Shown: positions 17,210 through 27,188, numbered from the stretch's first letter. The stretch is 64,000 nt of DNA from Curtobacterium sp. BH-2-1-1 (GCF_001806325.1 NZ_CP017580.1:1860001-1924000); one strand, 5' to 3'. Notes: a model not told the origin generated them from the sequence alone. Numbers and translations are program-made.

Positions 17210-18154
17210 ATGTCCGGACCGTCCTCGCGCATGCTCGCGCTGCTCTCGCTGCTGCAGGTGCACCGGGACTGGCCCGGCGACGAGCTCGCCGGACGGCTCG
17301 AGGTCAGCCCGCGCACGCTCCGCCGCGACGTCGACCGGCTCCGCGGCCTCGGCTACCGCGTGGAGGCACTGCGCGGCCCGGCCGGCGGGTACCGGCTGGC
17401 AGCGGGTGCGGACCTGCCCCCGCTCCTGTTCGACGACGACCAGGCGGTCGCGATCGCCATCGCGCTCGCCGTGGCGCCCGCGTCCGGCGCGGACATCGCC
17501 GAATCGGCCGCCCGTGCGCTCGCGACGGTGCGGCAGGTGATGCCCGCGCGTCTGCGCACACGGGTGGACGCGATCGACGCGGTCACCTCGGCCGGTCGCA
17601 CCCCCGTCGACCCGGAGGTCCTCGTCGCGGTGAGCGAGGCCGTCCACCTCGGCGAGGTCCTCCGCTTCGGGTACGGCCCCGACGAGACGCCCCACCGGGT
17701 CGAGCCGCACGCGGTGGTCGCCCGGAACGGCCGCTGGTACCTGCTCGACTGGGACCTCGACCGCGACGACTGGCGCACCCACCGCGTCGACCGCATCACC
17801 CCGCGGATGCGGACGCGCGTGCCGTTCGCACCGCGTCCCGCGCCCGGTGGCGATCCGGCAGCGTTCGTGGCCGCGCGGTTCAAGGGGTCCGACCGCGAGG
17901 ACGTCTGGCCGTGCACCGGCACCGCCGTCCTCGAGGTGCCGGCCGAGACCGTCGCGCCGTACCTCCCCGACGACGCCGTGCTCGAGCCGCTCGGCCCGGA
18001 CCGGTGCCGTCTCACGCGCGGCTCCTGGTCGTGGGAGGGCCTCGCGGCGGCGTTCGCCGGTGCCACCGCGGACTTCACCGTCGAGGGGCCCGACGAACTC
18101 CGTGCGGCGACTGCCGTGCTCGCCGAGCGGCTGGGGCGAGCGAGCGGGCGTTAG
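17210..18154 (+). CDS. WYL-domain DeoR/YafY-type transcriptional regulator
   Basis: 314 residues. Residues 5-60 form a winged helix (LLSLLQVHRDWPGDELAGRLEVS, then RTLRRDVDRLRGLGY); the central and C-terminal part is a WYL domain, with the eponymous pattern as GRWYLLDWDLDRDDWRTHRVDRI. WYL domains sense small molecules or nucleic acids. ATG 17210 follows GATACT (17198-17203) at the leaderless distance; GGAGG also lies just before the ATG. Divergent to the VOC gene, so a one-gene regulatory pair is likely. Confidence 0.87.
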   Translation: MSGPSSRMLALLSLLQVHRDWPGDELAGRLEVSPRTLRRDVDRLRGLGYRVEALRGPAGGYRLAAGADLPPLLFDDDQAVAIAIALAVAPASGADIAESAARALATVRQVMPARLRTRVDAIDAVTSAGRTPVDPEVLVAVSEAVHLGEVLRFGYGPDETPHRVEPHAVVARNGRWYLLDWDLDRDDWRTHRVDRITPRMRTRVPFAPRPAPGGDPAAFVAARFKGSDREDVWPCTGTAVLEVPAETVAPYLPDDAVLEPLGPDRCRLTRGSWSWEGLAAAFAGATADFTVEGPDELRAATAVLAERLGRASGR

Positions 18155-18170
18155 TGACGCGCATGCGTGT

Positions 18171-18256
18171 GTCAGGAGCGCGTCAGGAAACCGTTAGGGA
18201 CGGGTCTGGAGGTGCGGTGCCGGATCCAGCATCGGTTCGGCACCACACGTGGTGCC
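18171..18256 (+). promoter_or_regulatory. kdp control region: 11-bp spaced direct repeats and alternative hairpins
   Basis: Three direct repeats, GTCAGGA (18171-18177), GTCAGGA (18182-18188) and GTTAGGG (18193-18199), are exactly 11 bases apart, the helical spacing used by OmpR-family regulators; KdpE, encoded in this locus, is such a protein. Downstream, GGTGCCG (18216-18222) can pair with CGGCACC (18238-18244), while GGCACCA (18239-18245) can pair with TGGTGCC (18250-18256). The two stems share bases and exclude each other. Regulatory roles are inferred. Confidence 0.5.
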
Positions 18257-18301
18257 GTCCGCGTCGCCCGGCGCGGACCCCGTGAACCTCTGGAGTCCCT
18301 C

Positions 18302-18385
18302 GTGTTCGACGTCTTCGTCGTCGCCGGTGTCCTCGCCGTGTTCGGCGTGGTGTCACTCATCGCCAAGGCGGTGGAACGGCTGTGA
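18302..18385 (+). CDS. 27-residue membrane peptide upstream of kdpF
   Basis: Short open frame starting at GTG with a GGAG ribosome site (18292-18295) six bases upstream. The product is nearly all one hydrophobic helix ([24 protein letters not shown]). Its stop overlaps the kdpF start (GTGA), the same coupling seen through the whole operon. It resembles KdpF in size but lacks the C-terminal YLVxALxxPEKF pattern, so it is probably a second small Kdp-associated peptide. No function is established to my knowledge. Confidence 0.6.
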   Translation: MFDVFVVAGVLAVFGVVSLIAKAVERL

Positions 18386-18471
18386 TCGTCATCACCATCG
18401 CCGCCGCCGTCCTCGGCGTCGCCTCGCTCGTGTACCTCGTCTGGGCCCTCGTGCGCCCGGAGAAGTTCTGA
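18382..18471 (+). CDS. kdpF: KdpF small subunit of K+-transporting ATPase
   Basis: 29-residue single-pass membrane peptide, [20 protein letters not shown] then LVRPEKF; the YLVxAL...E-x-F ending matches KdpF, which stabilises the KdpFABC complex. GTG 18382 overlaps the stop of the upstream peptide and its own TGA overlaps the kdpA ATG, so translation is coupled on both sides. Too short for most gene callers. Confidence 0.88.
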   Translation: MIVITIAAAVLGVASLVYLVWALVRPEKF

Positions 18472-20156
18472 TGAGCACCGCGGACACGTGGGCCGGGATC
18501 GTCCAGGTCGCCACGCTCGTGCTGCTGCTCGTCGTCGCCTACCGGCCGCTCGGCGACTGGATGGCGCGGGTGTTCACGCCGACGCGGCACAGCCGGATCG
18601 AGCGCGGGGTCTACCGGGTGATCGGCGTCGACCCCGACGCTGAGCAGTCGTGGCCCGCGTACCTGCGCGGCGTGCTGCTCTTCAGTGCCGTGGGGCTGCT
18701 GCTCGTGTACCTCCTGCAGCGCATCCAGGTCGTGCTGCCCGGCGACCTCGGGCTGCCGAACGTCGGGCCGTCGCTCGCGTTCAACACGGCGGCGTCGTTC
18801 GTCGCGAACACGAACTGGCAGTCGTACTCGCCCGAGGTCACCGTCGGGTACACGGTGCAGATGGCCGGCCTCGCGGTGCAGAACTTCCTCTCCGCGGCGG
18901 TCGGGCTCGCCGTCGCCGTGGCGCTCGTCCGCGGCTTCGCCCGTCGACGCTCCGGCACGCTCGGCAACGTCTGGGTGGACGTCGTCCGCGGGACCGGCCG
19001 GCTCCTGCTGCCGGGTGCGTTCGTGTTCGCGATCGTGCTCGTCGCCGGTGGTGTCATCCAGTCGTGGGGGAGCGGCACCGACGTCACGACCCTGGTCGGC
19101 GGGACGCAGCACATCCCGGACGGGTTCGTCGCCTCGCAGGAGGCCATCAAGGAACTCGGCACGAACGGCGGCGGCTACTTCAACGCGAACTCGGCGCACC
19201 CGTTCGAGAACCCGCAGGCGTGGACGAACCTCGTCGAGGTCTTCCTCATGCTCGTCATCCCGTTCTCGCTGCCGCGCACGTTCGGCCGCCTGGTGGACGA
19301 CGACCGTCAGGGCTACGCGATCCTCGCCGTGATGGGCGCGATCTTCCTCGTCTCGCTCTCGGTGATGTCGATCGCCGAGCTCGGTGGCGGCGGCAGCGCG
19401 ACCCACGCCGCCGGGGCCGCCATGGAGGGCAAGGAGGTGCGGTTCGGCATCCTCGGCACGACGCTCTTCGGGACGACCTCGACCGCGACGTCGACCGGCG
19501 CCGTGAACGGCATGTTCGACAGCTTCACGCCGATCGGCGGGATGATGGCGCTCGTCAACATGATGCTCGGCGAGGTCACCCCCGGCGGCGTCGGCTCCGG
19601 GCTGTACGGGATGCTCGTGCTCGCGGTCATCACGGTGTTCATCGGCGGGCTGCTCGTCGGTCGGACCCCCGAGTACCTCGGCAAGAAGATCCGGGCCCGC
19701 GAGATGACCTTCGCGTCGCTCTACATCCTCGTCACCCCGACCCTGGTGCTCCTCGGCACCGGCCTGTCCCTGGTGCTCCCGGGCGTCCGCGAGCAGGTCG
19801 TCGGCACGTCGATCTTCAACCCGGGCAACCACGGCCTGTCCGAGCTCCTCTACGCCTTCACCTCGGGCGCGAACAACAACGGCTCGGCGTTCGGCGGCCT
19901 GACGGCGAACACGACGTGGATGAACTCCGCGCTCGGCGTCGTGATGCTGCTCGGCCGGTTCGTCCCGATGGTGTTCGTGCTGGCGCTCGCCGGGTCCCTC
20001 GCGACCCAGGACCGGGTGCCGGAGACCGTCGGCACGCTGCCCACGCACCGGCCGCTGTTCATCGTCCTGCTCGGCGGCGTCGCCGTCGTCGTGACCGCAC
20101 TCACCTACTTCCCGGTGCTCGCACTGGGACCGCTCGCAGAAGCCCTCGCCCGATGA
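18471..20156 (+). CDS. kdpA: KdpA, K+-translocating subunit
   Basis: 561-residue integral membrane protein, normal length for KdpA, the channel-like subunit that selects and moves K+ in the high-affinity KdpFABC pump. Selectivity-filter segments are intact: [19 protein letters not shown] and [20 protein letters not shown], plus later GANNNGSAF. About ten membrane helices. ATG 18471 shares a base with the kdpF stop; the 3' end overlaps kdpB by four bases (ATGA). Confidence 0.97.
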   Translation: MSTADTWAGIVQVATLVLLLVVAYRPLGDWMARVFTPTRHSRIERGVYRVIGVDPDAEQSWPAYLRGVLLFSAVGLLLVYLLQRIQVVLPGDLGLPNVGPSLAFNTAASFVANTNWQSYSPEVTVGYTVQMAGLAVQNFLSAAVGLAVAVALVRGFARRRSGTLGNVWVDVVRGTGRLLLPGAFVFAIVLVAGGVIQSWGSGTDVTTLVGGTQHIPDGFVASQEAIKELGTNGGGYFNANSAHPFENPQAWTNLVEVFLMLVIPFSLPRTFGRLVDDDRQGYAILAVMGAIFLVSLSVMSIAELGGGGSATHAAGAAMEGKEVRFGILGTTLFGTTSTATSTGAVNGMFDSFTPIGGMMALVNMMLGEVTPGGVGSGLYGMLVLAVITVFIGGLLVGRTPEYLGKKIRAREMTFASLYILVTPTLVLLGTGLSLVLPGVREQVVGTSIFNPGNHGLSELLYAFTSGANNNGSAFGGLTANTTWMNSALGVVMLLGRFVPMVFVLALAGSLATQDRVPETVGTLPTHRPLFIVLLGGVAVVVTALTYFPVLALGPLAEALAR

Positions 20157-22282
20157 AAGCCGATACCATGACCACCGCGACCTCCGAGCACGAGGCGACC
20201 AGCGCCTCCAGGCCGGCCACACGCTCGTCCGCCTTCGGACCCCGTCAACTCGTGGCGGGCCTCCCGGGTGCCCTGCGCAAACTCGACCCGCGACTGATGT
20301 GGCGGAACCCCGTCATGTTCATCGTCGAGGTCGGCGCCGCGCTGACGACGGCAGCAGCCGTCGTCGAGCCGTCCGCGTTCACCATCGCCATCGCCGTGTG
20401 GCTCTGGCTCACCGTCGTCTTCGCGAACCTCGCGGAGTCGGTGGCCGAGGGCCGGGGCAAGGCACAGGCCGACACGCTGCGGAAGACCCGCTCGACCACG
20501 AGTGCCCGTCGGGTGCTCCGGTACGACCGGTCCGACGCGGCGGCGACCGGCAACGAGACCGAGGAGGTCGCGTCCGTTGACCTCGCCAAGGGCGACGTCG
20601 TGGTCGTCGTCGCGGGCGAGGTGATCCCGGGCGACGGCGACGTCGTGGACGGCATCGCGTCCGTCGACGAGTCGGCCGTGACCGGTGAGTCCGCCCCGGT
20701 CATCCGCGAGTCCGGCGGCGACCGGAGTGCCGTCACCGGCGGCACCCGGGTGCTCTCGGACCGCATCGTCGTGCGCATCACGTCGACCCCCGGTGAGACC
20801 TTCATCGACCGGATGATCCGGCTCGTCGAGGGTGCCGCCCGGCAGAAGACGCCGAACGAGATCGCGCTGAACATCCTGCTCGCCTCGCTGTCGATCGTGT
20901 TCGTGATCGTCTGCCTGACGATGCAGCCGATCGCCGGGCTCGTCGGGGCGACCGTGAGCGTGCCGGTGCTCATCGCCCTGCTCGTCTGCCTCATCCCGAC
21001 GACGATCGGTGCCCTGCTCTCCGCGATCGGCATCGCTGGCATGGACCGACTCGTGCAGCACAACGTCCTGGCGATGTCCGGCCGTGCGGTCGAGGCCGCC
21101 GGGGACATCACGACCCTGCTGCTCGACAAGACCGGGACGATCACGTACGGCAACCGTCGGGCGTCGCGCGTGGTGCCGGTCCCCGGTGTCACGGAGCCGG
21201 CCCTGATGGAGGCGGCCGCCCTGTCGTCCGCCGCGGACGGGACCCCCGAGGGGCGGTCCATCGTCGACCTCGCCGCGGGAGCGGGCGTCGCCCCGGACCT
21301 CCCCGCCGGTGCCGTCGAGGTGCCCTTCACCGCACAGACGCGCATGTCTGGCGTGGACCTGCCCGACGGCAGCTCCGTGCGCAAGGGTGCCGCGTCGGCA
21401 GTGCTCGCCTGGGCTGCAACCGGCTCAACTAGTGTTCCCGAAGCGGTCGCGCAGGCCATCGACGCCACGGTGGTCGAGGTCTCGGACCAGGGCGGAACCC
21501 CGCTCGTCGTCGGACGCCGCGCACCCTCCGGTGCGGTCACGCTGCTCGGGGTCGTCCACCTCAAGGACGTCGTCAAGGACGGCATGGCGGCACGGTTCGC
21601 CGAGCTGCGCGAGATGGGGATCCGCACGGTGATGATCACCGGCGACAACCCGCGCACCGCGAAGGCGATCGCCGCCGAGGCCGGTGTGGACGACTTCCTC
21701 GCCGAGGCCACCCCCGAGGACAAGCTCGCCCTGATCCGCAAGGAACAGGAGGGCGGCAACCTCGTCGCGATGACCGGTGACGGCACGAACGACGCCCCGG
21801 CCCTGGCGCAGGCGGACGTCGGCGTGGCGATGAACACCGGGACGACCGCGGCGAAGGAGGCCGGCAACATGGTCGACCTCGACTCGGACCCGACGAAGCT
21901 CATCGACGTCGTCCGGATCGGCAAGCAGCTGCTCATCACCCGCGGGGCGCTCACGACGTTCTCGATCGCGAACGACATCGCCAAGTACTTCGCGATCATC
22001 CCCGCGATGTTCCAGATGGCGTTCCCCGGGCTCGCCGCGCTCAACGTCATGGGGCTGCACAGTCCCGCGTCCGCGATCCTCAGCGCAGTCATCTTCAACG
22101 CGCTCGTGATCGTGGCGCTCATCCCGCTGTCCCTCCGTGGCGTCGCCTACCGCGCTGCATCGGCATCGTCGATCCTCGGCCGGAACCTGCTCCTCTACGG
22201 GCTCGGCGGCGTGGTCGTCCCCTTCATCGGCATCAAGCTCATCGACCTCGTGGTCGGTCTCATCCCGGGGTTCTCCTCATGA
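20153..22282 (+). CDS. kdpB: KdpB, P-type ATPase subunit
   Basis: 709-residue P-type ATPase energising K+ uptake. Phosphorylation motif DKTGT with Asp325, actuator motif [11 protein letters not shown], nucleotide/hinge motif [12 protein letters not shown], and TMRxTPNEIAL-like segment [13 protein letters not shown] after the M2 region. The ATG at 20153 overlaps the kdpA stop; a second in-frame ATG at 20168 would remove five residues and is also plausible. The gene overlaps kdpC by four bases. Confidence 0.97.
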   Translation: MKADTMTTATSEHEATSASRPATRSSAFGPRQLVAGLPGALRKLDPRLMWRNPVMFIVEVGAALTTAAAVVEPSAFTIAIAVWLWLTVVFANLAESVAEGRGKAQADTLRKTRSTTSARRVLRYDRSDAAATGNETEEVASVDLAKGDVVVVVAGEVIPGDGDVVDGIASVDESAVTGESAPVIRESGGDRSAVTGGTRVLSDRIVVRITSTPGETFIDRMIRLVEGAARQKTPNEIALNILLASLSIVFVIVCLTMQPIAGLVGATVSVPVLIALLVCLIPTTIGALLSAIGIAGMDRLVQHNVLAMSGRAVEAAGDITTLLLDKTGTITYGNRRASRVVPVPGVTEPALMEAAALSSAADGTPEGRSIVDLAAGAGVAPDLPAGAVEVPFTAQTRMSGVDLPDGSSVRKGAASAVLAWAATGSTSVPEAVAQAIDATVVEVSDQGGTPLVVGRRAPSGAVTLLGVVHLKDVVKDGMAARFAELREMGIRTVMITGDNPRTAKAIAAEAGVDDFLAEATPEDKLALIRKEQEGGNLVAMTGDGTNDAPALAQADVGVAMNTGTTAAKEAGNMVDLDSDPTKLIDVVRIGKQLLITRGALTTFSIANDIAKYFAIIPAMFQMAFPGLAALNVMGLHSPASAILSAVIFNALVIVALIPLSLRGVAYRAASASSILGRNLLLYGLGGVVVPFIGIKLIDLVVGLIPGFSS

Positions 22283-22887
22283 CGTCTGCATCTCGTTCCT
22301 CGTTCCGCTCACTCGGGGTGGCCGTCCGGCTCACCCTCCTCAGCACCGTGGTGCTCGGCATCGCCTACCCGCTCGCGGTGTGGGGCGTCGGCCAGGCCGC
22401 GTTCCACGACCAGGCGAACGGCTCGATGGTGACGTCGTCGGACGGCACCGTCGTCGGGTCGTCGCTCATCGGGCAGTCGTTCGACGGCCGCGGAGCCGAC
22501 CGGTGGTTCCAGTCGCGGCCGAGCGCCGCGGGGGAGAAGGGCTACGACGCCGGGGCGTCGAGCGGGTCGAACCTCGGGCCCTCGAACCCCGACCTCCGCA
22601 AGGCGATCGAGGAGCGCAAGGCCGCCGTCGCGAAGGCCGACGGGGTCCCCGTCGCCGACGTGCCGGCGGACGCGGTGACGGCGTCGGGCTCCGGCCTCGA
22701 CCCGGACATCAGCCCGGAGTACGCGCTGCAGCAGGTGTCCCGCGTGGCCGCTGCGCGGGGGATGTCGGAGTCGGCGGTGCGCACGCTCGTGGAGCAGCAC
22801 ACCGAGGCGCGGCAGCTCGGGTTCCTCGGGGAGCCCGTGGTGAACGTGCTCGAGCTGAACCTGGCGCTCGCGAAGGCGTCGGCGTGA
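22279..22887 (+). CDS. kdpC: KdpC, accessory subunit of K+-transporting ATPase
   Basis: 202-residue single-span membrane protein with an N-terminal helix ([20 protein letters not shown]) and a periplasmic-type soluble domain. Family blocks: [53 protein letters not shown] and [15 protein letters not shown] (here [16 protein letters not shown]). It increases K+ affinity of KdpA/KdpB. Start ATG 22279 overlaps the kdpB stop. Confidence 0.96.
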   Translation: MTSASRSSFRSLGVAVRLTLLSTVVLGIAYPLAVWGVGQAAFHDQANGSMVTSSDGTVVGSSLIGQSFDGRGADRWFQSRPSAAGEKGYDAGASSGSNLGPSNPDLRKAIEERKAAVAKADGVPVADVPADAVTASGSGLDPDISPEYALQQVSRVAAARGMSESAVRTLVEQHTEARQLGFLGEPVVNVLELNLALAKASA

Positions 22888-22905
22888 CCCGTGGCGCGGA
22901 TCGCT

Positions 22906-22971
22906 CCCGCACAACCGAAGTCACACCGAACCGCGCGGAACCGCGGTTCGCACGGACTTTGGTTGTGCGGG
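22906..22971. terminator. Two-tier hairpin between kdpC and kdpD
   Basis: Outer arms of 17 bases (22906-22922 and 22955-22971, one mismatch; arm begins CCCGCACAACC) enclose a perfect inner stem CGAACCGCG/CGCGGTTCG (22927-22935 and 22942-22950) through a four-by-four internal loop. It lies 19 bases after kdpC and 37 before kdpD. It may attenuate read-through so that the sensor genes are expressed less than the pump, or it may protect the kdpFABC mRNA end. Confidence 0.65.
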
Positions 22972-23008
22972 CGCTCCCCGCACCCCTCGGACGCGAGAGG
23001 ATGAGCAC

Positions 23009-25501
23009 GTGAAGCGCGGGAAGCTGCGGGTCCTGCTCGGTGCGGCGCCCGGTGTCGGCAAGACGTTCACGATGCTCGAAGAGGGGCACCGACTGCGCGC
23101 CGAGGGCCGGGACGTGGTCGTCGCCGTCGTCGAGACCCACGGCCGTGCCGCCACGGCCACACTGGTCGACGGGCTCGAGGTCGTCCCCCGACGCATCGTG
23201 GAGCACCGCGGCGTCCAGCTCGACGACCTCGACCTCGAGGCCGTGCTGGCCCGCCGGCCCGACATCGCGCTCGTCGACGAGCTCGCCCACACCAACGCGC
23301 CCGGCAGCACGAACGAGAAGCGCTGGCAGGACGTCGAGGCGATGCGGGACGCCGGGATCGACGTCATCTCCACCGTGAACGTGCAGCACATGCAGTCCCT
23401 CGGCGACGTCGTCCGCGAGATCACCGGCACCGTCCAGCGCGAGACCGTCCCGGACGCCGTGGTGCGCGCGGCGGACCAGATCGAGGTGGTCGACCTCGCC
23501 CCGGCGGCGCTCCGCGAGCGGCTGTCCGACGGGCTCGTCTACCCGGCGACCCGGATCGACGCGGCGCTGTCGAACTACTTCCGGCTCGGCAACCTCACCG
23601 CCCTGCGCGAGATCGCCCTGCTCTGGCTCGCCGACGAGGTCGACGACGCACTCAAGGCCTACCGCGCCGAGCACGGCATCGACCACCGGTGGGAGACCCG
23701 GGAACGCGTCCTCGTCGCCCTGACCGGCGGTCCCGAGGGCGAGACCCTGCTGCGCCGGGGCGCCCGGATCGCCGCCCGCAGCGCCGGCGGCGAGCTCGCC
23801 GCCGTGCACGTCACGACGAACGACGGCCTCCGCGAGCGCCACCCGGGGGCGCTCGGGAAGCAGCGCACCCTGCTCGAACAGCTCGGCGGGACGTACCACC
23901 AGGTGGTCGGCGACGACGTGCCGACCACCCTGGTGCGGTTCGCGAAGTCGATCGACGCGACGCAGATCGTCATCGGGGTGAGCCGCCGCAGTCGGCTCGC
24001 CGCGGCGATCACGGGCCCGGGCATCGGCAACACCGTCATCCGCGAGTCCGGCGACATCGACGTCCACGTCGTCACCCACGAGCGGGCCGGCGGTGGCTTC
24101 GCCCTGCCGAGGCTCGGCGGCAGCCTGTCCCGCGGCCGGATCGTCGCCGCGTTCGTGCTCTCCCTCGTCGCCGGTCCACTGCTCACCTGGCTGCTGTCGT
24201 TCAGCACCGACCCCGACTCGATCACCGTGGACGTGCTCGCCTACCAGCTGCTCGTGCTCGTGGTGGCGCTCGTCGGCGGGATGTGGCCGGCCGTCTTCGC
24301 CGCCGTGCTGTCCGGGCTGAGCCTCGACTTCTTCTTCGTGCAACCCCTGCACCGGGTCACCGTGCAGCAGCCGTGGCACCTGGTCGCCCTCGTCATGTAC
24401 GTCATCAGTGCCGTGCTCGTGAGCTTCGTCGTCGACCGCTCGGCCCGTCGCTCGCGAGCTGCCCGCCGCGCCGCCGCCGAGTCGGGCCTCCTGATGGGGA
24501 TCGCCGGCAGCGTGCTCCGCGGCGACGACGCCCTGCAGGCGCTGCTCGACCGGACGCGCGAGGCCTTCGGCTTCGCCGGCGTCCGGATCCGGCAGGGCGA
24601 CGAGGTGCCGGCCACGTCCGGGACGTTCGGCGAGGCGCCGGACGCCGCCACGTCCCTCCCGTCCGGCGCCGTCCTGGAGTTCGCGGGCGCCCCCGACGAC
24701 CCGACCCAACGACGACTGCTGCGCGTCGTCGAGCAGCAGCTCGACGCCGCCGTGGAGCACCGCGACCTCACCCGCGCGGCCGTCGACGCCGAGCGCATCG
24801 CGGCGGTGGACCGGGTGCGGAGCGCGATCCTCGCGGCCGTCGGCCACGACGTGCGGCGGCCGATCGCGGCCGCCTCGGCGGCCGTGCAGACGCTGCGGGC
24901 GCCGGACATCGAGTTGTCGGCGGACGATCAGGAGGCGCTGCTCGCCACCGCCGACGAGAGCCTGCGTCAGCTCGCGGTGCTGTTGGCGGACCTGCTGGAC
25001 GTCAGTCGCGTGCAGGCCGGGGTGCTCGCCGTGACGCCGGTGCCGCTCGCCCTCGAGACGGTGGTCGCCCCCGCGCTCGACGAGCTCGAGCTCGGTCCGG
25101 ACGACGTCGACCTCGACCTGCCCGCCGACCTCCCGCCGGTGCTCGCCGACGCCGTGCTGCTGCAGCGCGTCGTCGTGAACCTGCTCGCCAACGCCGTGCG
25201 GTACGCCCCGGAGGACACACGGGTCCGCATCGCCGCGAGCGCGTTCGGCGGCGGCGTCGAGCTCCGGGTGGCCGACCACGGCCCCGGCATCCCGTCGGAC
25301 CGCGTCGACGAGGTGTTCCAGCCGTTCCAGCGCCTCGGCGACACCGACAACGACACCGGACTCGGACTCGGACTGGCCCTCGCCCGCGGGTTCACCGAGG
25401 GCATGGGCGGCACGATCGAGGTCGACGACACCCCCGGCGGCGGACTCACCGTCGTGGTGCGGCTGCCGATCGCCGGACACCTGGGAGTGGAGATCCGATG
25501 A
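23009..25501 (+). CDS. kdpD: KdpD sensor histidine kinase
   Basis: 830 residues. Order: KdpD N-terminal domain with Walker A GAAPGVGKT (10-18) and LVDELAHTNAPGS; a universal-stress-like domain (about 230-350); DUF4118 four-helix membrane part (about 375-480); GAF-like linker; dimerisation/histidine segment AVGHDVRRPIAA with His613; and HATPase with N-box NLLANAVRYA, G1 DHGPGIP and GLGLGLAL. The H-box has RRPI where HDLRTPL is usual. It senses K+ limitation/osmotic stress and phosphorylates KdpE. GTG start with GAGGAT 7-12 bases upstream, so kdpDE may have its own promoter in addition to read-through. Confidence 0.95.
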   Translation: MKRGKLRVLLGAAPGVGKTFTMLEEGHRLRAEGRDVVVAVVETHGRAATATLVDGLEVVPRRIVEHRGVQLDDLDLEAVLARRPDIALVDELAHTNAPGSTNEKRWQDVEAMRDAGIDVISTVNVQHMQSLGDVVREITGTVQRETVPDAVVRAADQIEVVDLAPAALRERLSDGLVYPATRIDAALSNYFRLGNLTALREIALLWLADEVDDALKAYRAEHGIDHRWETRERVLVALTGGPEGETLLRRGARIAARSAGGELAAVHVTTNDGLRERHPGALGKQRTLLEQLGGTYHQVVGDDVPTTLVRFAKSIDATQIVIGVSRRSRLAAAITGPGIGNTVIRESGDIDVHVVTHERAGGGFALPRLGGSLSRGRIVAAFVLSLVAGPLLTWLLSFSTDPDSITVDVLAYQLLVLVVALVGGMWPAVFAAVLSGLSLDFFFVQPLHRVTVQQPWHLVALVMYVISAVLVSFVVDRSARRSRAARRAAAESGLLMGIAGSVLRGDDALQALLDRTREAFGFAGVRIRQGDEVPATSGTFGEAPDAATSLPSGAVLEFAGAPDDPTQRRLLRVVEQQLDAAVEHRDLTRAAVDAERIAAVDRVRSAILAAVGHDVRRPIAAASAAVQTLRAPDIELSADDQEALLATADESLRQLAVLLADLLDVSRVQAGVLAVTPVPLALETVVAPALDELELGPDDVDLDLPADLPPVLADAVLLQRVVVNLLANAVRYAPEDTRVRIAASAFGGGVELRVADHGPGIPSDRVDEVFQPFQRLGDTDNDTGLGLGLALARGFTEGMGGTIEVDDTPGGGLTVVVRLPIAGHLGVEIR

Positions 25502-25514
25502 AGGGCCGTGCGCG

Positions 25515-26222
25515 ATGAAGGTCTTGATCGCCGACGACGACGTGCAGCTCGTCCGGGCGCTCGCCGTGACGCTGGCCGCCCGCGGGTACGACGTCGTCAC
25601 CGCCCGGGACGGCCGGGCCGCGATCGACGCGGTCATCACCGAGCGGCCCGACCTCGTGCTGCTCGACCTCGGGATGCCCCGGCTCGACGGCATCGGGGTG
25701 CTCGAGGGCATCCGGGCCTGGTCGCAGGTCCCGGTGCTCGTGCTCTCCGGTCGGACCGACTCGTCGGACAAGGTCGACGCGCTCGACGCCGGCGCGGACG
25801 ACTACGTCACGAAGCCCTTCCAGATGGACGAGCTGCTCGCCCGACTCCGGGCGCTCGGCCGACGGCAGGTCGCGGCAGCTTCGGCCGCGGGTGCGACGCC
25901 CTCGGTGTCGATCGGGGACCTCGTCGTCGACCTCGTCGCGAAGCAGGTCACGCCGCCGTCCGGTCCGGCAATCCGACTGACCCCGACCGAGTGGCGGTTG
26001 CTCGAGGTCCTCGTGACGAACCCCGACCGGCTCATGACGCGCGAGATGCTCCTCACCGACGTGTGGGGACCGTCGCACGGCAACGACTCCGGGTACCTGC
26101 GGTTGTACATGGCGCAGCTGCGGCGGAAGCTCGAGCCGGACCCGGGACACCCGCGCTACCTGGTGACCGAGTCGGGCATGGGCTACCGCTTCAGCCCCGC
26201 CGGGATCACGCCCGGGAGCTGA
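25515..26222 (+). CDS. kdpE: KdpE response regulator
   Basis: 235-residue OmpR/PhoB-type regulator. Receiver domain 1-120 with acidic triad IADDD, phosphoacceptor Asp51 (LLDLGMP) and Lys in YVTKPF; C-terminal winged helix 130-230 (LTPTEWRLLEVLVTNPDRLMTR; VWG...YLRLYMAQLRRKLE). Expected to bind the direct repeats at 18171-18199. It begins 13 bases after kdpD. Its last 17 bases overlap the convergent LuxR-type gene. Confidence 0.95.
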   Translation: MKVLIADDDVQLVRALAVTLAARGYDVVTARDGRAAIDAVITERPDLVLLDLGMPRLDGIGVLEGIRAWSQVPVLVLSGRTDSSDKVDALDAGADDYVTKPFQMDELLARLRALGRRQVAAASAAGATPSVSIGDLVVDLVAKQVTPPSGPAIRLTPTEWRLLEVLVTNPDRLMTREMLLTDVWGPSHGNDSGYLRLYMAQLRRKLEPDPGHPRYLVTESGMGYRFSPAGITPGS

Positions 26223-27078
26223 CCGCGGCGAGCTCCGCCCGGGTCCGCGCGCCGAGCTTCCGGAGCAGGTTCGCCACGTGGTACTTGACCGTGTTCGGGC
26301 TGATCCCGAGCCCATCGGCGATCTCCCGGTTGCCGATCCCGGTGGCGACGAGCCGCAGCACGTCCTGCTCCCGCGGCGTGAGGTCGGACGCCTCCGCCGA
26401 CACCGGCGTCCCCGCCGGCGGGTCGAGCGGGATCGCGATGTCGAGCACGGACCCCCAGCCCGCAGTGGACGCCACGTGCAGTTCGCCGTCGAGGGTCGCG
26501 ACCCGCTCGGCGATCGGCCGGACGGTGTCGTCGTGCACGTCGAGCGTGCCGGCTCCGTCGTCGCGGAGCTGCATGAGCAGGTTCCGGCCATCGCAGTCCC
26601 ACTGGATACGGACGCGCCGCGCAGCTCCCTCGTCCACGAGGGCGAGCACCGCCGTCCGCACGATCGCCCGGGCGCTGTGGGCGACGTCGCCGGGGAGTGC
26701 TCGACCGGTCGCCGGCGGTTCCACGAACTGCACGTCGAGGTCCCCGAACCGGACGAGCGGACGGAGGTCGGCCCGGAGCCGCGAGAACGCCCCCGTGACC
26801 GGTTCGAGCAGGGCTCCGCGCTGCCGGTCCGTCACGGTCCGGAGGTCGACGAGTGCTGCCGACGCGATCTCGACGGCCTCGGCACGGGCGGCCGCGTCGC
26901 CCACGCGCGGCGACCGGAGCACGGCGAGCACCGACTCCAGGGTGAGTGCGTGCCGGTCCGCCTGCTCCGCGACGGTGCGCGCGTGGTCGGCGGCGGCGAG
27001 GCGTCCTGCGGGGTCGCGCCGCGCCTCCTGGACGGCCGACGGAGCCGCCGCCCCGTCGTCGCGCACGTTGTCGGTCAC
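26206..27078 (-). CDS. LuxR-type regulator with HATPase-like central region
   Basis: 290 residues. The C-terminal 60 form a LuxR/FixJ helix-turn-helix (LTPREQDVLRLVATGIGNREIADGLG, then ISPNTVKYHVANLLRKLG). Upstream, residues about 130-220 look like a histidine-kinase ATPase fold (RTAVLALVDEGAARRVRIQW; LRDDGAGTLD; GWGSVLDIAIPL) but without a phosphorylatable histidine block, so it resembles single-protein regulators in which a kinase-like core is fused to the DNA-binding domain. It is divergent from hxlB-hxlA with palindromes between, so it probably controls formaldehyde fixation. GTG 27078 lies inside the palindrome GGTCACGTGACC. Its 3' end overlaps kdpE by 17 bases. Confidence 0.78.
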   Translation of the reverse strand: MTDNVRDDGAAAPSAVQEARRDPAGRLAAADHARTVAEQADRHALTLESVLAVLRSPRVGDAAARAEAVEIASAALVDLRTVTDRQRGALLEPVTGAFSRLRADLRPLVRFGDLDVQFVEPPATGRALPGDVAHSARAIVRTAVLALVDEGAARRVRIQWDCDGRNLLMQLRDDGAGTLDVHDDTVRPIAERVATLDGELHVASTAGWGSVLDIAIPLDPPAGTPVSAEASDLTPREQDVLRLVATGIGNREIADGLGISPNTVKYHVANLLRKLGARTRAELAAVSSRA

Positions 27079-27131
27079 GTGACCAACCGTACGACTCCCA
27101 CCCGAGCGGGTGGGGCCACCCGATCGGATGG
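27073..27131. promoter_or_regulatory. Operator palindromes between LuxR-type gene and hxlBA
   Basis: Two related 16-base near-palindromes lie in tandem 18 bases apart: CCACCCGAGCGGGTGG (27098-27113, perfect except its central AG) and CCACCCGATCGGATGG (27116-27131, one arm mismatch). A third, unrelated perfect palindrome GGTCACGTGACC (27073-27084) covers the regulator's start codon. Likely sites for the adjacent regulator; which palindrome is used is not known. Confidence 0.6.
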
Positions 27132-27188
27132 GGACCCCGCCGTGTCGGGTAGCGGCGGCGGACCCGCGTCCCGACCACGATCGTTGGC

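Noticed and set aside
18171..18300. c-di-AMP (ydaO) riboswitch upstream of kdp
   Set aside because: The conserved purine-rich ydaO junctions are not visible; the OmpR-type repeats explain the region better.
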